A stretch of DNA of 64,000 nt from Candidatus Contendibacter sp. (GTDB lineage: Bacteria; Pseudomonadota; Gammaproteobacteria; Competibacterales; Competibacteraceae). The stretch spans positions 1 through 64,000 of the forward strand of contig JARSSO010000007.1 of assembly GCA_029624765.1 (NCBI GenBank), written 5' to 3'. The first letter of the stretch is position 1; each line of letters opens with the position of its first letter. A program made the position numbers and the translations under genes. Below are positions 17,126-26,460 of the stretch, one piece after another. The notes under the pieces are model-generated. The model did no database searches. It was not told the DNA's origin and worked only from the letters and a program-made list of their open reading frames with translations.

Positions 17126-18247
17126 TCAAGCCAGCGCGAAAAGGTCGGCTTCCACGGCGCTGGGTTCCCGCCGCCGGCCTTGGGCGGTGGAATCGTAAAC
17201 CACCAGAATCTGGCGGGCCGCGCCGCCGGTCGGGGCGAACAGCGTCATGCCCTCGGCCTGGTCCTGGCCCGCCTGCCGGTCCGCGCCGCCGGGAAGTTCC
17301 AGCACGGTCGATAAATCTTTGCCGAAAATCAGCGATTCCCCGCCGGGCCGCGCCCCGCCCGACCAGCGAAAGACCTTTTGCGGTCCGGCCACCGTCATGG
17401 TCGGACCCGCCAGAACCAGCAAATCATCGCCTTGCGCGCACAGGTCCCGAACGCCCAGACCCCCCAGGTCGAGAAAGTGCTTGCGGTAGGGCCGGCCGTC
17501 CGGTCCGATGGGTTTCAGCATCAGGGTGGAAGCGTCCTGTTCCTCCAGGGCTAGCTCCAGAATCACCGCCCAGCCGCGCAGCACCGGACCACGCAGCCCA
17601 ACGAAAACGCGGTGACCGGCGACGGCCAACCCTTCGATATCGAAGCCGTTGTCCTTGCTGGGAATGGCAAGGAACGGTCCCAGATGTTCGTCGCCCGCCA
17701 ACGCTCTGGTCAGCGCGTTGGTTTTCTGGTTGCCGGCCAGGCGCGCGGCGGTGCGCGAATGGCCGTTCTGCCCGACCGTCCGCTCCAGCGATGGCGTGGC
17801 GTCGTCCGACAGGGGAATGCGGGCCAGCAGGAAGCGGTTGCCGTCGCGGCTGACCTTGGCCAAACGTTCGGCGTTCTTTTCGGTGGAGTTTTCCTGCTTC
17901 GGCTTGTCGCGCTTCAAGCTGTGCGAACCGACCAGCCAGAGATAGCCGCCGTCGTGGTCGAGTCCCTCGATGTCCGCTTCCTCGATCTTGTCGTCCTCCT
18001 CGGGCGGCGTCGGCAGTTCAAGAAAATCACGCAACGGGAATTGCCGGTGGCTGGCGTAGCGAATGTCGCCGTTGCTGGTTTCATCCCGCCGGAAGAGCTG
18101 TTCCAGGCTCAAGGCTTCATCGTTGGCGACCCAAAGCGTGTCACCGACTTGCGCCACGGCGGACAGCCCATCCCACAGCTTCTTATCCTTGCGCAACTGG
18201 TTCAGGTTGGGGTTGAATTCCAGTAACAATGTTCCGGTTCGATTCAC
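17126..18247 (-). CDS. DUF3616-domain protein
   Basis: A 373-residue protein of the DUF3616 family, whose function is unknown. The text 'LWDGLSAVAQVGDTLWVANDEALSLEQL', 'IEGLDHDGGYLWLVGSHSLKR' and 'FDIEGLAVAGHRVFVGLRGPVLRGWAVILEL' has the repeating strand pattern of a beta-propeller-like fold. I chose the GTG at 18247 because GGAGA lies eight bases before it and the family pattern begins just after; an ATG at 18334 would add 29 residues without a ribosome site. No signal peptide is seen. It lies 117 bases upstream of the ATPase pair on the same strand. Confidence 0.82.
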   Translation of the reverse strand: MNRTGTLLLEFNPNLNQLRKDKKLWDGLSAVAQVGDTLWVANDEALSLEQLFRRDETSNGDIRYASHRQFPLRDFLELPTPPEEDDKIEEADIEGLDHDGGYLWLVGSHSLKRDKPKQENSTEKNAERLAKVSRDGNRFLLARIPLSDDATPSLERTVGQNGHSRTAARLAGNQKTNALTRALAGDEHLGPFLAIPSKDNGFDIEGLAVAGHRVFVGLRGPVLRGWAVILELALEEQDASTLMLKPIGPDGRPYRKHFLDLGGLGVRDLCAQGDDLLVLAGPTMTVAGPQKVFRWSGGARPGGESLIFGKDLSTVLELPGGADRQAGQDQAEGMTLFAPTGGAARQILVVYDSTAQGRRREPSAVEADLFALA

Positions 18248-18426
18248 AGTGATGTCTCCATAAGTCGACGAAGATGCCTTATCCTTACAATTCTCGCGAA
18301 GGGTTTGAAAAGCAGGGTGGTGTGGAAATTCCATAACCCGCGCGGGAATGTTATAGCAGTTCCCGATGGATTTGCCCCGTCCAAGTAGCAGTTGGATTTT
18401 ATTGATCGCTTTCCTGCCCGAATCCC

Positions 18427-20391
18427 ATGCATGCCTTGAATGCCGACATTCAAACCGAACTTGAAGAGCGGCTGCGGTTTGAAACCCTGCTGGCCGCCCT
18501 CTCGGCGCGTTTTGTCAACCTGCCCCCCGATCGGGTGGACCAGGAAATCGAGAATGCCCTGCGCTGCCTGGCCGAAGCCTTGCGCGCGGACCGGTCCGCC
18601 TTGGGGCGCCTGACCGAGGACGGCCGGGATTTGGTCGTGACCCACTCGTTTGCCTTGCCCGGGATTGCGGCGTTCCCTCTGTTCCCCTCTTTGGCCACCG
18701 AGGCGCCGCTGCTGTCGCGGACGCTGTTGAGCGGCCAGCCGTTCGTGATGGCGCGTCTGGCCGATCTGCCCCCGGAGGGCGAACAGGATCGGCGGCTCTT
18801 CGCGGACCGTGAGATAGTGTCCGGCATGGTGATTCCCCTGGTGGTGGGCGGTCGGGTCATCGGCGGCGTCGGTTGCAGTCTGGCGCGCGGCGAGCGCGAA
18901 TGGCCGGAGCCCGTGGTGCGCGGGATGCGTCTGATCGCCGACGTGTTTGCCAATGCCCTGGCTCGCCAGGATGCCGACCGGGCGCTGCGCGAAAGCGAGG
19001 AACGCATGCGTCTGGCGGCGGAGGCGGCCCAGATCGGCCTGTGGGCCTGGGATATTCCCCACGACGCCATCTGGGCCTCGGACCGGGCGCGTGCCCTGTA
19101 CGGCGCCCAGCCCGACGAGCCGGTGAACTTTCGACGGTTCATGACCTGCGTTCATCCCGAGGACCGGACCCGGGTGGACGACGCGATACGGAACGCTTTC
19201 CGCCACGGCGGTGAATTCCGCGAGGAATATCGCGTCGTGCATCCCGATGGCGTCGTCCGCTGGCTCCATGTCGTCAGCTCCTGCCAACTGGACGCTGAAA
19301 GCCAACCGGCGCGAATGGTGGGTGCTTCCCTCGATGTCACCGAACGCCGGGACCATGAAACACGTTTTCGGAACGCCCTGGAGGAAGTGCGGCGCTTGCA
19401 GGCGCAACTCCAGCGGGAAAATCTCTATCTCCAACAGAAAGTGAGGTCCAGTCAGGGTCATGGCCGCGTCGTCGGCCAAAGCCCGGCCATCGTTCGAGTG
19501 TTGGCGCAGGTGGAGCAGGTGGCTCCCACGGCTTCCTCGGTGCTGCTGCTGGGCGAAACCGGAACCGGCAAGGAACTGCTCGCGACGGCGATTCACGAAC
19601 TGAGCCCGCGTCGCGACCGCGCCGTGGTGCGGGTCAACTGCGCGACGATTCCGGCGGCGCTGATCGAGAGTGAGTTGTTCGGGCGCGAGAAAGGCGCCTA
19701 TACCGGCGCGCTGGCCCGGCAGATCGGCCGCTTCGAGATGGCCAATGGTTCGACGATTTTCCTCGACGAAATCAGCGAACTGCCGCCCGAGTCCCAGGCC
19801 AAGCTGCTTCGGGTGCTGCAGGAAAAGGAAATCGAGCGGCTGGGCAGTCCGAAGCCGGTCAAGGTGGATGTTCGAGTCATCGCCGCCACCAACCGGGATT
19901 TGGCCAGGGCGGTCGCCGAAGGCCGTTTTCGTGAAGATCTGTACTACCGCCTGAACGTGTTCCCGATCACCGCGCCGCCGTTGCGCGAGCGGCGGGAGGA
20001 CATTCCGTTGCTGGTCTGGGCCTTCGTGGAGGAATTTTCGAAAGCCATGGGCAAGCCAATCCAGGCCGTCGCCAAGGCCAGCCTGCGGGCGCTGCAACAG
20101 TATGCCTGGCCTGGCAATGTGCGCGAATTGCGCAACGCCATCGAGCGGGCGATGATTTTGACGAGCGGTCCCATGCTCCGGATCGACCCGCCGAGCGTTG
20201 TCTCCGTCCCGGTATCGCGGGGTCTTGCCACCTTGGCGGAGGTCGAGCGCGAACACATCCAGCGGGTCCTGGAATCGACCCGCTGGCGCATCCGGGGAGC
20301 AGGAGGCGCGGCGGAAATCCTCGGCCTTCCCCCCACCACCCTCGAAAGCCGCATGGCCAAGCTTGGCCTGCGTCGCCATCCACCCCGTTAG
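18427..20391 (+). CDS. Sigma-54-dependent transcriptional activator (GAF-PAS-AAA-HTH)
   Basis: A 654-residue enhancer-binding protein. The N-terminus has a GAF-like sensor (about 15-180) and a PAS domain (about 190-310). A coiled coil ('[18 protein letters not shown]') leads to the AAA+ domain. This has Walker A 'GETGTGKE' near 375, the sigma-54 loop as 'GAYTGA' (usual form GAFTGA) near 423, and '[23 protein letters not shown]'. The Fis-type HTH ends with '[23 protein letters not shown]'. The likely target is the operon that begins at 20552, which has a -24/-12 promoter and a direct repeat placed as an upstream activating site. The inducing signal is unknown. Confidence 0.93.
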   Translation: MHALNADIQTELEERLRFETLLAALSARFVNLPPDRVDQEIENALRCLAEALRADRSALGRLTEDGRDLVVTHSFALPGIAAFPLFPSLATEAPLLSRTLLSGQPFVMARLADLPPEGEQDRRLFADREIVSGMVIPLVVGGRVIGGVGCSLARGEREWPEPVVRGMRLIADVFANALARQDADRALRESEERMRLAAEAAQIGLWAWDIPHDAIWASDRARALYGAQPDEPVNFRRFMTCVHPEDRTRVDDAIRNAFRHGGEFREEYRVVHPDGVVRWLHVVSSCQLDAESQPARMVGASLDVTERRDHETRFRNALEEVRRLQAQLQRENLYLQQKVRSSQGHGRVVGQSPAIVRVLAQVEQVAPTASSVLLLGETGTGKELLATAIHELSPRRDRAVVRVNCATIPAALIESELFGREKGAYTGALARQIGRFEMANGSTIFLDEISELPPESQAKLLRVLQEKEIERLGSPKPVKVDVRVIAATNRDLARAVAEGRFREDLYYRLNVFPITAPPLRERREDIPLLVWAFVEEFSKAMGKPIQAVAKASLRALQQYAWPGNVRELRNAIERAMILTSGPMLRIDPPSVVSVPVSRGLATLAEVEREHIQRVLESTRWRIRGAGGAAEILGLPPTTLESRMAKLGLRRHPPR

Positions 20392-20394
20392 ACT

Positions 20395-20425
20395 ACGATA
20401 TTTCGGAGTTCCACGATATTTCGGA
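20395..20425 (+). promoter_or_regulatory. Candidate upstream activating site (direct repeat)
   Basis: ACGATATTTCGGA occurs exactly twice, at 20395-20407 and 20413-20425, with an 18-base period. It lies about 100-130 bases before the -24/-12 promoter at 20523, the usual position for a sigma-54 activator site. Binding by the activator encoded just upstream is inferred. Confidence 0.55.
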
Positions 20426-20522
20426 TGATCCGGGTGGGTTCGGTACGGCTGCGAACCTCGGATCCTTCGCGCGGTTCATTGTTTTAGGTGGCGATTTCAT
20501 TCCGGTCCGCATTTCGACCCGG

Positions 20523-20539
20523 CTGGCACGCTACCTGCC
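20523..20539 (+). promoter_or_regulatory. Sigma-54 (-24/-12) promoter of the ABM/DUF3141 operon
   Basis: CTGGCACG-CTAC-CTGC has the invariant GG (20525-20526) and GC (20537-20538) at the right ten-base spacing. The first T of the -12 box is C. Transcription should start near 20549-20551, only one to three bases before the ATG at 20552. Confidence 0.65.
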
Positions 20540-20551
20540 TTGCTGAAGTAC

Positions 20552-20896
20552 ATGATCGAACTGCGTCTTTGTCTCCAAGCCCGTCCCCAGCAAACCCAAC
20601 CGCTGGTTGCCGCGTTGCGGTCGCTGGCGCGGTCGGCTCGATTGGAGCGTGGCTGTCTGGAGGCCCATCTTTTCGTGGAAAGCGACGATTCCCGGCGTCT
20701 GTGCTACAGCGAGGTATGGGATGTGGAAGAAAATCTCCGATCCATGTTGCGCTCGAAGCGCTTCACCCACCTCGTGGAATTGATGGAAATGGCGGCCGAG
20801 CCACCCTCGCTCGATTTTCGGACCATCACCGAAACCCGTGGCATCGAATTCGCTCGACAGGCCCGAAGCGGCCAAAATGCGCTCTGGCCCGAATGA
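20552..20896 (+). CDS. ABM-fold (putative quinol monooxygenase) protein
   Basis: A 114-residue protein with the antibiotic-biosynthesis-monooxygenase fold: 'MIELRLCLQARPQQTQPLVAALRSLARSARLERGCLEAHLFVESDDSRRLCYSEVWD'. Such dimeric proteins oxidise quinones or only bind small aromatics; the substrate is not evident. The domain begins at the ATG, so the TTG 12 bases upstream is probably not used. It is the first gene after the sigma-54 promoter. It is followed after 94 bases by the DUF3141 gene, probably in the same transcript. No good ribosome site precedes the ATG. Confidence 0.78.
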   Translation: MIELRLCLQARPQQTQPLVAALRSLARSARLERGCLEAHLFVESDDSRRLCYSEVWDVEENLRSMLRSKRFTHLVELMEMAAEPPSLDFRTITETRGIEFARQARSGQNALWPE

Positions 20897-20990
20897 GGTG
20901 GATGCGTCCTTGGGTCTTTTGGGTTTTCGTCTTCCGAAAGCTCCGCGTTTGGCGTTTTGTTTTTGAAGATTCACTTGAGGAGATTCACCG

Positions 20991-23189
20991 ATGACCGATC
21001 CCAAAGTCTTCTCCCCTTTCCAACACCTGCCCGCCCCCGCTCAGCAAGTCGCCGACTACTGGGTCGACGGTTGGCAACGCACCATCCTGTTCTGGGACAC
21101 GCTGCGCCGGCGCGGCAACCAGTATTTCGAGCACAAGGCCATGACGGTGCCGCACGTCCTCACTTTTGAGGCCGAACTGGTGCTGGACGGGCGCACCTTC
21201 GAACGGCCGGTCAACTACGGGCTGGTGCGGATCAAGCCGCCGGAAGGCGTGGTGATCGATCCGAAAAAGCGCCCGTTCGTGGTGGTCGATCCGCGCGCCG
21301 GCCACGGACCGGGGATCGGTGGGTTCAAGGCCGACAGCGAACTGGGCGTGGCGTTGCGCGCCGGCCACCCCTGTTATTTCGTCGGTTTCACCCCCGAGCC
21401 GATGCCCGGTCAGACCATTGAGGACATCATGCACGCCGAGGCCCGGTTCCTGGAAAAGGTCATCGAGCTGCATCCCAACGCCGACGGCAAGCCCTGCGTG
21501 ATCGGCAACTGCCAGGCCGGCTGGGCGGTGATGATGCTGGCCGCCACCCGGCCGGAATTGTTCGGACCGATCATCGTCCCCGGCTCGCCCCTGTCCTACT
21601 GGGCCGGGGTGGAAGGCAAAAACCCGATGCGCTACACCGGCGGCGTGCTGGGCGGCAGTTGGCTGACCGCGCTCACCAGCGATCTGGGGCACGGCAAGTT
21701 CGACGGTGCCAACCTGGTCGGCAATTTCGAAAACCTCAATCCCGCCAACACCTACTGGACCAAGAACTACGAGCTTTGGTCGAAGGTGGACACCGAGAGC
21801 GAGCGTTTCCTCGAATTCGAGACCTGGTGGGGCGGCCACGTCAACCTCAACGCCGAGGAAATGCAGTGGATCGTCGATCAACTGTTCATCGGCAACCGGC
21901 TGGCCACCGCCGAAATCGTCACCAGCGACGGCGTGCGCATCGATCTGCGCAACATTCGCTCGCCCATCGTTTGCTTCTGCTCCCAGGGCGACAACATCAC
22001 CCCGCCGCAGCAGGCGCTGGGCTGGATCGTCGATCTCTACGAAACCGACGACGATCTCCGCGCCTGTGGCCAGACCATCGTCTACGCCATCCACGAGAGT
22101 ATCGGCCATCTGGGCATCTTCGTCTCGGGTGGCGTGGCGCGGAAGGAGCATCAGGAGTTCGCTTCGAACATCGATCTGATCGACGTGCTGCCGCCCGGCC
22201 TGTACGAAGCGGTGATGACGCCCAAGACGGCGGACGCCACCAGCCCCGACTTGATCGGCGGCGACTGGATCGTCCGTTTCGAGCCGCGCGCGCTGGCCGA
22301 CCTGCGCGCCATCGTCCAGCCCAGTCCCGAAAACGAACGCCGTTTCGCCACTGCGCGGCGGATGTCGGAAATCAACCTCGGTCTGTATCGCACCCTGTTT
22401 CAGCCGTTCGTCCGGGCCTTCGCCAACAGCCAGGCCGCCATCGAACCGCCGCACCAGATCAAACCCGCCGAGCTGCCCAACCTGCTGCTCTCGGATCGCA
22501 ACCCACTGATGCAACAGATCGCCCAACTGGCCGAGCAGGTGCGCGAGCAACGGCAACCGGTGGCGCCCGATAACCCCTTCCTCCAGTGGCAAGCCATGTT
22601 TTCGGAGGGAATGATTGCCGCCCTGGACGGTTGGCGCGACTTGCGCGACCGCAGTCTGGAGCAGATTTTTCTGGCGGTGTACAGCGCTCCCCTGCTGCAA
22701 GCGCTGGTGGGATTGCAAGCCTCGGACGAACCACCGCGCCGACGGCCCGGCGTGGAACCGGAACGGATCGCCTTCATCCGACAGCGCATCGCCGAACTCA
22801 AGGCGCGCGTCGCCGAGGGCGGCTTGCGCGAAGCGGCCATCCGCGGTCTGGTCTACATCGGCATGGCCGGGCCGGGGGTGGACGAGCGGGCCTTCAACGA
22901 ATTGCGCCAGATCCGCGCCGGTCACACCACAATCACTTTGGAAGAATTCAAGCGGGTGCTGCGCGAGCAGTTCTTCGCCCTGCTGCTTGACCGCGACGAG
23001 GCGCTGGCCGCGATTCCCAGGATGCTGCCCGCCGACCCGGCGGGTCGGGCGGAGATGCTGACGGCGATCCGGGCCGTCGTCTCGGCGGCCGGCGAAGTGA
23101 TCGGGGAACGGGCCGAACGGCTAGCGCGGATCGAGAAACTGTTCAACGGTGCGGAAACGATCAAATCGGATTCGGGGAAAACCGATTGA
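20991..23189 (+). CDS. DUF3141 protein (PHA-synthase-like alpha/beta hydrolase)
   Basis: A 732-residue cytoplasmic protein of the DUF3141 family. The N-terminal half has an alpha/beta-hydrolase core. The nucleophile elbow is 'IGNCQAG' with C174, like the cysteine box of PHA synthases (G-x-C-x-G). Downstream are 'SPIVCFCSQGDNITPPQQALGW', with a candidate catalytic Asp, and 'IHESIGHLGIFVSGG', with a candidate His. Residues beyond about 440 form a helical extension. The family is often found with acetate kinase and FabI, as here. Activity on hydroxyacyl-CoA is inferred from the cysteine box. It has an AGGAG ribosome site. Confidence 0.9.
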   Translation: MTDPKVFSPFQHLPAPAQQVADYWVDGWQRTILFWDTLRRRGNQYFEHKAMTVPHVLTFEAELVLDGRTFERPVNYGLVRIKPPEGVVIDPKKRPFVVVDPRAGHGPGIGGFKADSELGVALRAGHPCYFVGFTPEPMPGQTIEDIMHAEARFLEKVIELHPNADGKPCVIGNCQAGWAVMMLAATRPELFGPIIVPGSPLSYWAGVEGKNPMRYTGGVLGGSWLTALTSDLGHGKFDGANLVGNFENLNPANTYWTKNYELWSKVDTESERFLEFETWWGGHVNLNAEEMQWIVDQLFIGNRLATAEIVTSDGVRIDLRNIRSPIVCFCSQGDNITPPQQALGWIVDLYETDDDLRACGQTIVYAIHESIGHLGIFVSGGVARKEHQEFASNIDLIDVLPPGLYEAVMTPKTADATSPDLIGGDWIVRFEPRALADLRAIVQPSPENERRFATARRMSEINLGLYRTLFQPFVRAFANSQAAIEPPHQIKPAELPNLLLSDRNPLMQQIAQLAEQVREQRQPVAPDNPFLQWQAMFSEGMIAALDGWRDLRDRSLEQIFLAVYSAPLLQALVGLQASDEPPRRRPGVEPERIAFIRQRIAELKARVAEGGLREAAIRGLVYIGMAGPGVDERAFNELRQIRAGHTTITLEEFKRVLREQFFALLLDRDEALAAIPRMLPADPAGRAEMLTAIRAVVSAAGEVIGERAERLARIEKLFNGAETIKSDSGKTD

Positions 23190-23230
23190 TCGACACTTCG
23201 GCACGAGAACGTAAAAAAGGCGGTGGCGTG

Positions 23231-24418
23231 ATGAGCGACGCAATCCTGGTGGTCAACGCGGGTTCCTCCAGCATCAAGTTCTCGCTGTTTCTGGAGCGGG
23301 ACGAAGCACTCGACCTCCTGCTGGGCGGACAAATCGAAAGTCTCTACACCGCGCCCCGGTTCAAAGCCAGGGACGCGGCGGGCGGTATCGTCGGCGAACG
23401 GCAGTGGGCGGCGGGCGAAGCGCTCGGCCACGACGGCGCCGTCGGCTTTCTGGCCGGCTTTCTGCGCGAGCAGCTCGGCGATCACCGGCTGGTCGCCGTG
23501 GGACACCGGGTGGTGCACGGCGGTCTCGACTACGCGGCGCCGGTTCGGCTGAACGCCGAAATCGTCGGGCGCCTGGAGAAATTCGTCCCGCTGGCGCCCT
23601 TGCACCAGCCCCACAACCTCAAGCCGATCCGGCTGTTGCTGGCCAACCAGCCGCAATTGCCGCAGGTGGCCTGCTTCGACACGGCTTTCCATCGCAATCA
23701 GCCGGAGGTGGCGCAAGCCTTCGCGCTGCCGCCCGAAATTACCGAGCGGGGCGTGCGGCGCTATGGCTTCCACGGCCTGTCTTACGAATACATCGGGTCC
23801 GTTTTACCCCAATACGATCCCCGCGCGGCGGCGGGACGCACCGTGGTGCTGCATCTGGGCAACGGCGCCAGCATGGCCGCGATCCGCGCCGGCAAAAGCG
23901 TGGCCAGCACCATGGGCTTCACCGCCGTGGACGGATTGCCGATGGGCACCCGCAGCGGCAATCTCGACCCCGGCGTCGTCCTCTATCTCATGGACGAGTT
24001 GAAGATGGACGCCCGCGCCATCGAAAAGCTGCTCTACCAGCAGTCGGGTCTGCTGGGCGTCTCGGGCATCTCCAGCGACATGCGCACCCTGCTCGGTTCC
24101 GCCGAGCCGATGGCGAAATTCGCGGTGGAGCTGTTCGTTTACCGCATCGGCCGGGAACTGGGCTCGCTGGCCGCCGCGCTGGGCGGACTCGACGCCATCG
24201 TGTTCACCGGCGGCATCGGCGAACACGCGGCGCCGATCCGGGAGCGGGTCTGCCGCGCCGCCGCCTGGCTCGGCGTGGAACTCGATCCCGCCGCCAACGC
24301 GGCTGGCGGTCCGCGCATCAGTGCCCAGAACAGCCGGGTTCCAGTCTGGGTCATCCCGACCAACGAAGAACTGATGATCGCCCGGCATACCCGACGCATC
24401 CTCAACTCCGTTCCCTAA
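23231..24418 (+). CDS. ackA: Acetate kinase
   Basis: A 395-residue cytoplasmic enzyme interconverting acetate + ATP and acetyl phosphate + ADP (or propionate and related acids). The N-terminus 'ILVVNAGSSSIKFSLF' and internal 'HRVVHGG', 'GFHGLSYEYI' and 'HLGNGASMAAI' are family signatures. The ATG at 23231 is preferred over a TTG that overlaps the DUF3141 gene, because the family start follows it. The usual partner phosphotransacetylase is absent here although similar operons often carry one. It is 41 bases from the DUF3141 gene and 14 from fabI, so it is cotranscribed. Confidence 0.95.
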   Translation: MSDAILVVNAGSSSIKFSLFLERDEALDLLLGGQIESLYTAPRFKARDAAGGIVGERQWAAGEALGHDGAVGFLAGFLREQLGDHRLVAVGHRVVHGGLDYAAPVRLNAEIVGRLEKFVPLAPLHQPHNLKPIRLLLANQPQLPQVACFDTAFHRNQPEVAQAFALPPEITERGVRRYGFHGLSYEYIGSVLPQYDPRAAAGRTVVLHLGNGASMAAIRAGKSVASTMGFTAVDGLPMGTRSGNLDPGVVLYLMDELKMDARAIEKLLYQQSGLLGVSGISSDMRTLLGSAEPMAKFAVELFVYRIGRELGSLAAALGGLDAIVFTGGIGEHAAPIRERVCRAAAWLGVELDPAANAAGGPRISAQNSRVPVWVIPTNEELMIARHTRRILNSVP

Positions 24419-24432
24419 GGAGCACGAACACC

Positions 24433-25215
24433 ATGGCCGTCGAAATCCCCCGTCCCCCGCTCAAGGGCAAGAAAGCGCTGGTTGTCGGTATCGCCAACGA
24501 GCATTCCATCGCCTACGGCTGCGCCAAGGCGTTCCACGAACTGGAAGCCGACCTGGCCATCACCTATCTCAACGAAAAGTCCAAGCAGTACGTCGAGCCG
24601 CTGGCAACAGCCCTGGGAGCACCGATTTTCATGCCGCTCGACGTGAGCCAACCCGGCCAGCTCGAATCGCTGTTTGAGGCCATCACCCGGCAATGGGGCC
24701 GGCTCGACATCCTGGTCCATTCCATCGCCTTCGCGCCCAAGGAAGATTTGCAGGGTGGTCTGCTGGACTGCTCGGCGGCCGGCTTTGCCAAGGCGATGGA
24801 CATTTCCTGCCACTCCTTCATCCGCATGGCCAAGCTGACGGCGCCGCTGATGACCGAAGGCGGGGCGATGTTCGCCATGAGCTACCACGGCGCCAACGAG
24901 GTGGCGCCGAACTACAACGTGATGGGGCCGGTGAAAGCGGCGCTGGAAGCGGCCTGCCGCTACCTGGCCTACGAACTGGGGCATCGGAAGATTCGGGTTC
25001 ACGCCATCTCGCCCGGCCCGCTCAAGACCCGGGCGGCTTCGGGACTCAAGGACTTCGATCTGATGCTGAACGAAGCGGTGGCGCGGGCGCCGCTCGGCGA
25101 ACTGGTGGACATCATGGACGTGGGTTTCACCTGCGCCTTCCTGGCCACGCCCTACGCCCGCCGCCTGACCGGCAGCACGGTGTACGTGGACGGCGGCGTG
25201 AACATCATGGCTTAA
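24433..25215 (+). CDS. fabI: Enoyl-[acyl-carrier-protein] reductase FabI
   Basis: A 260-residue short-chain-dehydrogenase-type enzyme that reduces enoyl-ACP with NADH in the last step of fatty-acid elongation. The start 'PLKGKKALVVGIANEHSIAYGCAKAF' is the FabI nucleotide-binding signature. The catalytic tyrosine and lysine are in 'YNVMGPVKAALE' (Tyr-x6-Lys), and the C-terminus is 'GSTVYVDGGVNIMA'. The AAGGAG ribosome site overlaps the ackA stop region. In this operon it may act on acyl chains tied to storage or acid metabolism rather than be the main housekeeping copy; that is inference. Confidence 0.94.
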   Translation: MAVEIPRPPLKGKKALVVGIANEHSIAYGCAKAFHELEADLAITYLNEKSKQYVEPLATALGAPIFMPLDVSQPGQLESLFEAITRQWGRLDILVHSIAFAPKEDLQGGLLDCSAAGFAKAMDISCHSFIRMAKLTAPLMTEGGAMFAMSYHGANEVAPNYNVMGPVKAALEAACRYLAYELGHRKIRVHAISPGPLKTRAASGLKDFDLMLNEAVARAPLGELVDIMDVGFTCAFLATPYARRLTGSTVYVDGGVNIMA

Positions 25216-25229
25216 AAACCTTTACCAGA

Positions 25230-25292
25230 ACTTCCCTCCCCTTGTCGCTCCCCTTTCTTCCCGAAAGAGAGCGCCAGAGGTGAGGGAGAGAG
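25230..25292. repeat. Degenerate CCCTC/GAGGG palindromic repeat
   Basis: The pyrimidine-rich CTTCCCTCCCC... faces purine-rich ...GAGGTGAGGGAGAGAGGGAA across a TTCCCGAAA centre, forming an imperfect long hairpin. It resembles the repeat copies at 30182, 31411 and 43598 and lies between fabI and the next gene, where it may also act as a weak terminator. Confidence 0.5.
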
Positions 25293-25330
25293 GGAATTTG
25301 ATCCTGTCGAACCTGGGAAGGAGAACGATC

Positions 25331-26371
25331 ATGGCGTTTCGTCTTCTACAATCGATTTTTTCCGGCGCCGGCCCGTCGAGCAAATTCGACAAGGCGTTGA
25401 TGCTGAGAGGCATCGAGCGGGTGGTGGACGGCACCGACCCCCGCCTGCGGGCGGTGAGCCACTACCGGCGCAAACTGTGGGAGCCGGTGGAGCGCGCCAT
25501 CGATTTCGTGGTGAAGTTCGTCAACGATTTGCCGCCCGCCATCGTCGCCGACCGGCAAGGCTACATGACCGATCCCCGCTTGCGCGCCCTGTTCGCCTCG
25601 CCCGACAGCTTGCGGGAAACGCTGAGTTTCAGCGACGGCACCCGCAATTACCTGAAACAGGCGCCCAATCCTCTGCCGGTGGAACTGTACGGCGGCCTCG
25701 GCGCGGTTCGGATCGAAAAGAACGTGCTCGGGATCGAGATGGATGGGGAAATCCTCCGGCGGGATGTGCCGCAAACTGTGGTCAATTTCTCCGACCACCG
25801 GCTGGTCTTCCTGAACGACAACGAGCAGGACACCCGCCGGGAATTGATGCGGCGCGCGGCCGATTACCTGATCGAAACCGCCTTGCAACGCCTGACCGCC
25901 AGCCGTGTCCAGAAAACTCAACTGGAACAGCAACAGCGCAAGTTGCTCTTGCAAAAGGCCAATCTGCTGAAAAAGGCCCAGGTGGGTTTCGAATCCCTGG
26001 CGGAATCGGCCACCTCGGAACCGGTCGATTTAGCGGCCCTCGAACAGCAGCTTGAAGGGATCGAAACCGAACTGAGCCAACTGCGCGCGGACACCGCCAC
26101 ACTCGACAAGCATCTCGCCAAGGTCGCCGCCACCCTGAGCGAGCCGGAAAAATATCTGCGACTGGAGTCGGTTTCGTTCACCCTGGACCACACCAACACC
26201 AAGGTTCCCGCCGATTCGCCCCGGGTCGCCAACTCGATGACCTTTCAGGACATCGTGATGGGCAAAGATCGCCGGGTCACCGCGCTGTTCGTCCGGTTCC
26301 CCAGTGGCGATCTGCTGCCGCAGCCCGACTTTTTCAAGGAGGCCAATCGCTTGCTGCAATCGGTGCGATAA
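25331..26371 (+). CDS. Conserved protein of unknown function with coiled coil
   Basis: A 346-residue cytoplasmic protein. Start 25331 has a strong AAGGAG ribosome site; the upstream in-frame extension lies in repeat DNA. Residues about 20-175 are an unrecognised globular part ('RAIDFVVKFVNDLPPAIVADRQGYMTDPRLRALFAS'). Residues 195-290 are charged heptad-like helices ('QLEQQQRKLLLQKANLLKKAQ', 'LEQQLEGIETELSQLRADTATLDKHLAKVAATL'). A beta-rich end follows. It lies 115 bases after fabI on the same strand. No signal peptide or membrane helix is visible. I do not recognise the family. Confidence 0.72.
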   Translation: MAFRLLQSIFSGAGPSSKFDKALMLRGIERVVDGTDPRLRAVSHYRRKLWEPVERAIDFVVKFVNDLPPAIVADRQGYMTDPRLRALFASPDSLRETLSFSDGTRNYLKQAPNPLPVELYGGLGAVRIEKNVLGIEMDGEILRRDVPQTVVNFSDHRLVFLNDNEQDTRRELMRRAADYLIETALQRLTASRVQKTQLEQQQRKLLLQKANLLKKAQVGFESLAESATSEPVDLAALEQQLEGIETELSQLRADTATLDKHLAKVAATLSEPEKYLRLESVSFTLDHTNTKVPADSPRVANSMTFQDIVMGKDRRVTALFVRFPSGDLLPQPDFFKEANRLLQSVR

Positions 26372-26460
26372 GCCGGATTCACCACCGAGGATACCGCCGA
26401 ACCATCTTCAAATTCATTCCAACATTAGTTGCGTCCAATCATTTTCTTGGAGGGTTTCCG

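Noticed and set aside
18244-20379. 711-codon minus-strand frame
   Set aside because: Lies antisense to the sigma-54 activator with its clear AAA+ domain; composition is that of a shadow.
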